Source: Phycisphaeraceae bacterium
GTDB taxonomy: Bacteria > Planctomycetota > Phycisphaerae > Phycisphaerales > Phycisphaeraceae
DNA length: 46,082 nucleotides
NCBI GenBank assembly: GCA_028284155.1
Contig: JANQSF010000118.1
Coordinates: forward strand, 1 to 46,082
Direction of reading: 5' to 3'
Below the pieces are notes generated by a model that searched no databases, was not told where the DNA came from, and saw nothing but the letters and a program-made list of their open reading frames with translations. The stretch's first letter is position 1; each line of letters starts with the position of its first letter. Below are positions 40,108-46,082 of this stretch, one piece after another. A program made the translations under genes and the position numbers.

Positions 40108-42138
40108 CTACGGCCGCACCATCAACCGCCTCTCGATCGGCGTCAGCCGTGTCGCCGTCACCGCGACCTCGAACGCAACGGCGCGTGGCAGTTTCTTGCC
40201 ATTCCAGGTGTAGCCGTGTTGGTCTTTCGTGCCGAGCAGTCGGCCGATGCCCCAGCCTCGGTAGGTCGTGATCAGGCCGCCGTGTAGGCCGACCTCGTTC
40301 GGCGTGCGGGTCGGGACCTTCCAGTCTTCGCGGTAAACGCCAAGGTGGTAGCGGTCCCAATGTCTCTCGCCGCCGGCCCAGCCGACACCGCCTTCGTGGG
40401 AGATGCGTCGCAGGCGGTCTTTGGTCACCGGCACGATCACGTATTGTCGCGTGTCCATGCGACGCAGGCGGACGTACTTGATGTCGTCCGGCGCTTTGTC
40501 CACCGTTACGGCGTAGTCGTTGCGGTCGCTGTGGTTGGTGTTCCACAGCTTCGGGTTGTCCGAACGGAACAAGACCGTCCACCGTTCGTTCGATCCGGAG
40601 ATAGCCTTGTTCGGCCCGTTGGCGACGCTGCCGCCGTCGTCGCGGTAGAGTAACTTCGAGCGTTCGTACGTGGCCAACGGCAGGGTCGAGACAGCGATCT
40701 CGAACGTCGTCTTGTCAATCCGCTTGCCACCCCATGCGAAGCCCTGCCCGGCGCTGCGGTCGTTGTGCACAATGCCGAAACCCCAGCCGCGGTAGCCTCG
40801 GCCGAGCCCCGGCGAGCCGGGGTAGACCTCGCCCGTGGTCGAGCCCTGCCACTCCGTTTTGTAAAGCCCAAGCGAACGCGATCCCCACGCGTACCGCGAC
40901 GTGCCGTTCCAGCCGACGCCGTTCTGCGTCAGGTTCGTCGTGAGCTTCGCGTTGGATATGGGGATGATGACGGACGCGCGCGTGTCGGTACGCGTCAGTT
41001 TCAAGTAACGGACATCCTGCGGCGCCTCGCTGATCGGGATCGCGAAATGACCGTCAGCGTCGACCTTCTGGTTCCAGTTGCGCGGGTTGTCGCTGCGGAA
41101 GATGACCGTCCAGCGGTTGCTGCTCACGCGGATGTTGACCGGCGCTTCGCCGGCCGCGGACAGGCGTGCCAATTCCGACTGAATCTGCGTCACGGTCAGC
41201 TTGGCGCGCGTCTTGAGCAGCGAGTCAACGCCGTCGCGTTCCTCGAGCATGCCGTAGTACTCGGCCGCGCGCGACAGCAGGTTGTACTTCACACCCCGCG
41301 GCGCGGTGCGCGACTCTTTGCGGTAGTAATCCGCCAACCCGGCGACCTGCGCGTTGGTCAGCTTGTCCGGCGGCAGGGTCAACTGCACGGCACGGTCCTT
41401 GTCGACGCCGTCCGGCAGCAGGCCGATGTAGTCAACCAGTTTCTCAGGCTGATCGAGATCGACGACGTACAGCTCGACGAGTTCGGCCGCTTTGCCGGCG
41501 TCGCCGGGGGTCTCGCGCAGGTCTTCGACGAGTTTGTCAGCTTTCTCCTGCGCGAGCACGAGTTTGCGGAACGCGTCGTACCGGGAACGCATCGTATCGA
41601 CGTGCGGCGACCGGATGCGCAGCGCGACCTGCCAAGCCTGGCGGTAAAGGTCCGCCGCCGACTCGAAGTCTCCGTCGGCCGCGTAGGTCTCTGCCGCCTC
41701 GGCCATGAAGTTGACCAGCGGTCCGCCGATCGCCGCACGCTCGTCCGGCTTGGCGATCTTGAACTGCCTCAACCGCAGGTCGATGATGTTTGAATGTGCG
41801 TCGGCCTTGCGCGACGCGTCGAGCTTGGCCAGCATTTCCATCGCGGCGACAGCTTTGTCATAACCCAGCACGTGCTTGTGCGCCAGGTCGTACGCCGCGT
41901 CGCAAATCAGCACAGCCAGCTTCGGCGAACCGGTCGCCTCCTGGGCGCCCAGCAGCAACTGATCGACCAGTTGCAGGTCGTCGCGCGACGTGGCGGTGGA
42001 CTTCACCTGCTTGAGCTTGGCGCCGTACACGGTGTCGAACACACCCTGCGCGTCATCCTGCGCCGACGTGGGCGGGCTGACGGCCATCAAGAAAGCCATG
42101 CCAAGCAGGGCAATGACGAAGGGTCGGAATCGCGTCAT
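40108..42138 (-). CDS. Secreted protein with an internal domain duplication
   Basis: I start it at ATG 42138, which begins a signal peptide (FRPFVIALLGMAFLMAV, cleavage near TSAQ), giving 676 residues; the frame upstream is a shadow. Residues about 30-320 are helical and TPR-like. Two copies of a roughly 150-residue beta domain follow, each opening with RWTVIFRSDNPRNWN or RWTVLFRSDNPKLWN and closing with a GVGW...LGxY..EW pattern and GYRGWGFG or TYRGWGIG. It is probably a periplasmic or surface protein; the family is not recognised. Confidence 0.75.
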   Translation of the reverse strand: MTRFRPFVIALLGMAFLMAVSPPTSAQDDAQGVFDTVYGAKLKQVKSTATSRDDLQLVDQLLLGAQEATGSPKLAVLICDAAYDLAHKHVLGYDKAVAAMEMLAKLDASRKADAHSNIIDLRLRQFKIAKPDERAAIGGPLVNFMAEAAETYAADGDFESAADLYRQAWQVALRIRSPHVDTMRSRYDAFRKLVLAQEKADKLVEDLRETPGDAGKAAELVELYVVDLDQPEKLVDYIGLLPDGVDKDRAVQLTLPPDKLTNAQVAGLADYYRKESRTAPRGVKYNLLSRAAEYYGMLEERDGVDSLLKTRAKLTVTQIQSELARLSAAGEAPVNIRVSSNRWTVIFRSDNPRNWNQKVDADGHFAIPISEAPQDVRYLKLTRTDTRASVIIPISNAKLTTNLTQNGVGWNGTSRYAWGSRSLGLYKTEWQGSTTGEVYPGSPGLGRGYRGWGFGIVHNDRSAGQGFAWGGKRIDKTTFEIAVSTLPLATYERSKLLYRDDGGSVANGPNKAISGSNERWTVLFRSDNPKLWNTNHSDRNDYAVTVDKAPDDIKYVRLRRMDTRQYVIVPVTKDRLRRISHEGGVGWAGGERHWDRYHLGVYREDWKVPTRTPNEVGLHGGLITTYRGWGIGRLLGTKDQHGYTWNGKKLPRAVAFEVAVTATRLTPIERRLMVRP

Positions 42139-42260
42139 GGGGTCGCCTTTGGGGGGCAGAAGGACTGATCGGATCGCCTCGTTTAGCAGTATAAGCGCGT
42201 AGAGGGGGCGACCCAAGTCAGGACGTCGTGGAGTGGTGGTTCGCATGGTTGTCCAGATTC

Positions 42261-42327
42261 GTGCCACGGCCGTCTCGGCCGTGTGGCGTGGCAAGGGTGG
42301 TGCGCACGGCCGACACGGCCGTGGCAC
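42261..42327. repeat. Palindromic element, GTGCCACGGCCGT type
   Basis: The arms GTGCCACGGCCGT (42261-42273) and 42315-42327 are perfect complements, and internal CGGCCGTG / CACGGCCG segments pair too. It lies 16 bases past the stop of the acetyltransferase gene and may act as its terminator. Confidence 0.8.
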
Positions 42328-42343
42328 GCGACCGACCGTCCGG

Positions 42344-42802
42344 TCACATCCAGATGTCTTCGTGGACGAGGTAGCCGGCGTTGCGCATGCCCAGGCCTTC
42401 GTAGGTCCGCTGCGCCGCGTGGTTCTCGTGCTCGACGTAGAGGCGCAGCCCGCGCACGCCATCGGTCCGCCGGGCCAGTTCGTCCACGTGGCTGTGCAGG
42501 GCGCGGAAGACGCCCTGCCGGCGCGCATCCGATTCGACGAACACGCTCTGGATCCACCAGATCATCCCGTTCCGCCAATCGCTCCACTCGAAGGTGATCA
42601 TCAGTTGGCCGACGACTCGGCCGGCGTCGTCCTGCGCGATGAAGTATCGGCCGAGCGATGGGTCGTCGAGCACGCGGGCCACGCCTTTTGACACCACCTC
42701 CGGGTCGAGTGAGATTGACTCGGTCTCTTGTGCAAGGTCGATGTTGAACCGCGCAACGATGTCTCGATCGCCGTGCGCCGCGTCTCTGATGGTGATTTGC
42801 AT
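42344..42802 (-). CDS. GNAT-family N-acetyltransferase
   Basis: A 152-residue protein from ATG 42802. The acetyl-CoA site is the strand IQSVFVESDARRQGVFRAL (about 88-106, R-x-x-G-x-x/A), preceded by the beta-4 strand VVGQLMITFEW and followed by LRLYVEHENHAAQRTYEGLGM (typical last helix and strand). The full fold is present. The acceptor is unknown. Confidence 0.88.
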   Translation of the reverse strand: MQITIRDAAHGDRDIVARFNIDLAQETESISLDPEVVSKGVARVLDDPSLGRYFIAQDDAGRVVGQLMITFEWSDWRNGMIWWIQSVFVESDARRQGVFRALHSHVDELARRTDGVRGLRLYVEHENHAAQRTYEGLGMRNAGYLVHEDIWM

Positions 42803-42843
42803 GGCGCGTCAGTGTAACGCGCCTGATTGGCAGACGCCCGCGA

Positions 42844-43623
42844 CTACACGGCCGCGCCACGACCCGTGCCGACCAAGTCATCCAATCGGGCTTGAAGGTG
42901 CAGGCGTTCCAACTCGGCGGCGGCCCGGCTGCCGAGAATGCGCAGTACGAGGTCGGGCTGCGGCTCATCCGGCATCGGGCCGTCGTGCATGACGCACATC
43001 GTGCCAATCAGTTGGCCCACTGAATCGCGCAACGCCACGCCGAGGTAGCTGTCGACATCGAACACCATCAACTGATTCAAGGCCGGAAACTCATTGGCCA
43101 CATTGCTCGGCCGAAAACACGACCCCTTCATCAACGTCGCCTCGCAGGCCGAACCGAGAATTGGAACGTCAAAACTGCCCTCGAATCGGCCGCACTGATA
43201 GATCGCCACGGAACGAAGTCGATCGCGCTCGCGACCGCAAATCTCAGAGATGACAACCGATTGCACTCCCAGCGCCGTCGCGGCCTGCCGTGCGAGATTG
43301 GGAAAAAACAACTCACCGGCCGTCGAATTCATCCCGGCTTCGATGGCCTGCATCGCACGCCGCCAATGGTCGTCTCGCTCGCCGTTCTGCTGTGGGTTTG
43401 ACTGATTGACATCAACCAAGCCGGCCCGGATCGCGGCGTGCGTCAGCTCGACCCGGTTTCGCAGATTCAACTTGCGGCCGATCGCAAATCGGTGGGACCG
43501 AACGGTCTTCTCGCTACGGTGGAGCCGTTCGGCAATCTCAGCCGTGGTCAGCCCCTGCCCAATCATCCCTAAAACCTCACACTCACGCTCAGTCAAACCG
43601 TCGACAGGTGTATTGATCGCCAT
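42844..43623 (-). CDS. LuxR-type HTH regulator with GAF-like domain
   Basis: A 259-residue protein from ATG 43623. Residues 8-65 are a LuxR/GerE helix-turn-helix (LTERECEVLGMIGQGLTTAE, then EKTVRSHRFAIGRKL); residues about 90-245 form a GAF-like sensor (FFPNLARQAATALGVQSVV, then GRFEGSFDVPILGSACEAT). The DNA-binding domain first and sensor last is the reverse of most LuxR proteins, though used in planctomycetes. The signal is unknown. Confidence 0.8.
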   Translation of the reverse strand: MAINTPVDGLTERECEVLGMIGQGLTTAEIAERLHRSEKTVRSHRFAIGRKLNLRNRVELTHAAIRAGLVDVNQSNPQQNGERDDHWRRAMQAIEAGMNSTAGELFFPNLARQAATALGVQSVVISEICGRERDRLRSVAIYQCGRFEGSFDVPILGSACEATLMKGSCFRPSNVANEFPALNQLMVFDVDSYLGVALRDSVGQLIGTMCVMHDGPMPDEPQPDLVLRILGSRAAAELERLHLQARLDDLVGTGRGAAV

Positions 43624-43960
43624 AATGTGGTTGCCTTCGCCTAGTCAAAAGGACGTACTCACCTAGGCCGAGAATCTGCCGACACGTGGCCCCGCCCCAT
43701 TGACTCGGCCACTACCCACTGACAGACGCATTGTAACACGATATGGAACTCCGCCAAGCCCCAACCACAAGGTGGAGAAGACATCTAAGTCTTTCCACGT
43801 CCTATTCATAGGTCATTTGACATAGGGCATTCACCTCAATTCTATCGGAATGACCAACCTACCTGACAAACGGAATCTGATTGGCTTGCTGCTGCCGATC
43901 AACTACCAAGTAGGGGTGAAATACCGAGCCCTCCAGGGGATTACCCTTTAAAGGAGCGGG

Positions 43961-44039
43961 TCGTTGAGTGTTGACCGTATCGGACGAGACGTTACCAGGC
44001 CCCCCCGCGTCTCGAACCCCAGCGGTCAACATTCAGCGA
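43961..44039. repeat. Large imperfect palindrome before the glycosylase 3' end
   Basis: A 17-base arm (43961-43977) and 44023-44039 match at 15 of 17 paired positions; inside them CGAGACG / CGTCTCG pair again. A T-rich run (44047-44057) lies on its right, which as minus-strand RNA precedes the hairpin, so it is not a standard terminator for the glycosylase. The remaining intergenic DNA (43624-43960) should hold the LuxR-type gene's promoter but shows none clearly. Confidence 0.65.
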
Positions 44040-44072
44040 CTCGCCCTTTTTCTTTTGGGGACGAGGCACAAT

Positions 44073-45032
44073 TCACGTTTTCATCCGATTCGACGTGAAA
44101 TTGGCCCCGTCCTGCTCGGCCGACCAGTCCCGCGCCCGGCCGAACCGCGTCTGGTAGTCGCCCCACAACTCGAACCAGTAGGCCAGAAACTGATACGGCG
44201 CGAACGGCGCGTAATGGCGTTCGATGCACACATGCAATCGACGAAGCCCGCGCGCGTCGCCCGGCGTCGGCACGCCATGCGACTGGCGGAAATGGCGGTA
44301 CGTCTCGGAATCGATCGCCAGACGGTCGTATCGGCCGAGCAACTGGCAAAGGTTCGCCGCCGCGTACGGCCCAACGCCGTGCAGCGCCCGCAGCGCGTCG
44401 TACACGTCCTCCGTGTCGCGCGACCTGTCTTCAAACACGGCAAGATCGAGCCGACCGGATTCGACATCGCGGGCCAGCTTGATGATGCGCTCGGCGCGGT
44501 AGCCGACCTTGCACTTCCGCTTCATTACACTCGGCGTCATTGCCGCGAGTTGGGCAGGCCGCGGAAACGCCCCGCCGCCAACCCGCTCGCACAGCAACGC
44601 GTTCATCCGCATGGTGTTCGGCCAGGTGACGTTGCAGCCCGTCATCGTTTTGACGATGTCTTCAAACAACGTCGCCGAGCGGAACAGCCGATCAAACCGC
44701 TTCCGCCGCGCGACGGGGTGAACGCGACGCCAGCCCGTGAAGTCTTCGTCCAACCGAAGGATGCGTCCCACCTGTGACTTCACCGTGCTCGCCCCCGCGC
44801 GCGACAGCTTCACATCACAGCGGAGGGTTAGCCGTTCTGCGTCTCGCCCGCCCGGCTGAGTCACCGCGACGCGCACCGCTCGCCCCCCCGGGCCGGCGTC
44901 GTCATGGACGACCGTCCGCCATGTGCGCGATGGCGCGTCCCACTCGTTCGGCGCGAGCAGGAAGTAGCCGTAACTGCACACCGCGTACGGCAGGTCGAAC
45001 GGTTTCGATACAGCGAGCGTGAGCGTGGACAT
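44073..45032 (-). CDS. HhH-GPD DNA glycosylase (AlkA/OGG-like)
   Basis: A 319-residue protein; ATG 45032 is chosen over the upstream in-frame ATG at 45068. An N-terminal beta domain (1-95) leads to an all-alpha core. The helix-hairpin-helix is LHGVGPYAAANLCQLLG and the catalytic Asp follows in LAIDSETYRHF, as in AlkA and 8-oxoguanine glycosylases. A LFEDIVKTMTGCNVTWPNT helix matches the usual FxxLVxxIxxQ element. No C-terminal iron-sulfur cysteines are present. It removes damaged bases; the lesion is uncertain. Confidence 0.82.
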   Translation of the reverse strand: MSTLTLAVSKPFDLPYAVCSYGYFLLAPNEWDAPSRTWRTVVHDDAGPGGRAVRVAVTQPGGRDAERLTLRCDVKLSRAGASTVKSQVGRILRLDEDFTGWRRVHPVARRKRFDRLFRSATLFEDIVKTMTGCNVTWPNTMRMNALLCERVGGGAFPRPAQLAAMTPSVMKRKCKVGYRAERIIKLARDVESGRLDLAVFEDRSRDTEDVYDALRALHGVGPYAAANLCQLLGRYDRLAIDSETYRHFRQSHGVPTPGDARGLRRLHVCIERHYAPFAPYQFLAYWFELWGDYQTRFGRARDWSAEQDGANFTSNRMKT

Positions 45033-45163
45033 GCGGGACAACAGGAAATCAAGAAAGCAGGAAAACAAGAAATCGGATAACTAGCGCAACCGCTCGACGA
45101 CCATCACACGCTCATCATCCACACCCATCTGTGTCTATCTGTATTCATCTGTAGTTCCATCTC

Positions 45164-45874
45164 TCACCGCTTGTCGATCGGGAACAGATATGTCGCGATG
45201 TTCTCGCACAGCCGGTCGCCAACGCGCCGGTAACTGTCGTAGTGGTCGTCGATCTGGATGCGGATCGACTGCGGCTCGACATTCGACTGGCGCACGATCG
45301 AGTCGTCGCAGAACAGGTCGAGTTCGTCGCGGTCCCACTCGAAGTGATACTGAAAGCCGTAGACGCGCAGGCCAACCTTGAACGCCTGCACACGACACGC
45401 GTCCGACCCCGCCAGCACCGCCGCGCCGGCCGGCGGCTCCGTGACCTGCTGCCCGTGCAGGTGGAACTGCGTCGTCTTCCACGGCACGCCAGCCAACACC
45501 GTGTCGATCGTGCCCGGGAAGGCCGAACGCACGTCATGCCAACCGACCTCCGGCTCGTTCATCGCTTCGACCTTGCCCCCGAGCGCCGTCGCGATGATCT
45601 GCGCCCCGAGGCACACACCAACGATCGGCCGACCCGCCGCGTGGGCTTGCTTCACGAACTCGATCTCGTCCGTCAGCCACTCGTATACCTTGACCTGGTC
45701 GACGTTCTGCGGCCCGCCCATGACGATCAGGCCGTCGATGTCGTCGAGATCGGGCGGCAGCGCGTCGCCCTCGTCCAGCCGAACGACCCGCAGGCGGTGG
45801 CCGTGACTCGACAAGACTCGGCCGAGTTGCGCGGCGTCTTCCGCGGGCGTGTGTTGAAGGACCAGCAGGCTCAT
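45164..45874 (-). CDS. Class I glutamine amidotransferase
   Basis: A 236-residue protein from ATG 45874. The nucleophile elbow is IVGVCLGAQIIA (Cys near 88), the oxyanion region is IVMGGPQNV, and the catalytic His lies in VYGFQYHFEWD with a Glu two residues on. It resembles stand-alone GMP synthase-like amidotransferases that act on unknown substrates. It has no fused synthetase. Confidence 0.88.
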   Translation of the reverse strand: MSLLVLQHTPAEDAAQLGRVLSSHGHRLRVVRLDEGDALPPDLDDIDGLIVMGGPQNVDQVKVYEWLTDEIEFVKQAHAAGRPIVGVCLGAQIIATALGGKVEAMNEPEVGWHDVRSAFPGTIDTVLAGVPWKTTQFHLHGQQVTEPPAGAAVLAGSDACRVQAFKVGLRVYGFQYHFEWDRDELDLFCDDSIVRQSNVEPQSIRIQIDDHYDSYRRVGDRLCENIATYLFPIDKR

Positions 45875-45967
45875 CGGCGGGCACTCGCATCAAAGGCACA
45901 ATTCGACACCCGCAAGTTTCGCGGCCAGACCGCACGGCGTCAATCCCACAACCTCCCACCGCAAGGT

Positions 45968-45987
45968 GGGGGGACTTCAGTCCCCCC
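45968..45987. repeat. Perfect 9-bp hairpin
   Basis: GGGGGGACT and AGTCCCCCC enclose a 2-base loop. It lies 94 bases upstream of the amidotransferase start. Beyond it (45988-46082) the sequence is C-rich, ending in a run of ten or more C; no gene is seen. Confidence 0.6.
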
Positions 45988-46082
45988 GACATCGCACATC
46001 AATCCACCCCAATCACACACGCACGATCAATGTCCCCAACCCCCCGCCTCAACCCATACTCAATCACATCCCCCCCCCCCAA

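Noticed and set aside
46060..46082. The C-run at the window end as a biological signal.
   Set aside because: A short homopolymer at the very edge may be a sequencing or assembly effect and cannot be judged here.

Overview
The window is high-GC bacterial DNA. It most likely comes from a Planctomycetota chromosome, possibly Phycisphaerae. I infer this from the gene families on the right (DUF1569, a LuxR-GAF regulator, a permease fused to a DtxR-type regulator, secreted repeat proteins) and from the style of the genes; no rRNA or marker gene confirms it. Two parts meet at a tRNA-Val gene at 30564-30637.

Positions 1-30.5 kb are the right-hand part of an integrated siphovirus-like prophage; its left end, with head, packaging and probably lysis genes, lies outside the window. 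From left to right: a tail module (tail tube protein, a tail assembly chaperone pair made through a predicted -1 frameshift, tape measure, distal tail proteins, a sulfotransferase embedded in the tail operon, three large fibre-like proteins); a cargo zone on both strands with visibly lower GC; a leftward lysogeny operon headed by a CI/LexA-like repressor and ending in a TIR/deoxyribosyltransferase-like protein; a rightward early module (small DNA-binding and zinc-binding proteins, a possible DUF2303 protein, Dam methylase, two micro-ORFs in a tandem repeat, a MazG-like pyrophosphohydrolase); a replication initiator with four iterons inside its gene; a DUF5131 protein; excisionase-like protein; and integrase next to the tRNA, which is the attachment site.

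The most unusual pattern is in the cargo zones. In four places a degraded or duplicate 3' end of a phage structural gene lies on the far side of foreign-looking genes: once for the frameshifted chaperone gene (fragment at 3979-4034 beyond the cargo at 2631-3858), and as a series for the last fibre gene (intact end 13683-13799, fragments 16128-16241 and 17555-17671). This is what is left when cargo enters exactly at a gene's 3' end and supplies a replacement end. The cargo comprises a secreted protein, a TIR-like protein, a lipoprotein, an ECF sigma/anti-sigma pair and two membrane proteins.

Positions 30.6-46 kb are host chromosome: an HtrA-like protease followed by a catalytically dead paralogue, a PfkB kinase, a metal ABC transporter (binding lipoprotein, ATPase, permease-DtxR fusion) with an 18-bp palindromic operator upstream, a DUF1569 and a START-like protein, a large secreted protein with an internal duplication, a GNAT acetyltransferase, a LuxR-GAF regulator, a HhH-GPD DNA glycosylase and a class I glutamine amidotransferase. 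Gene spacers in this part, unlike the prophage, hold many large palindromic elements.
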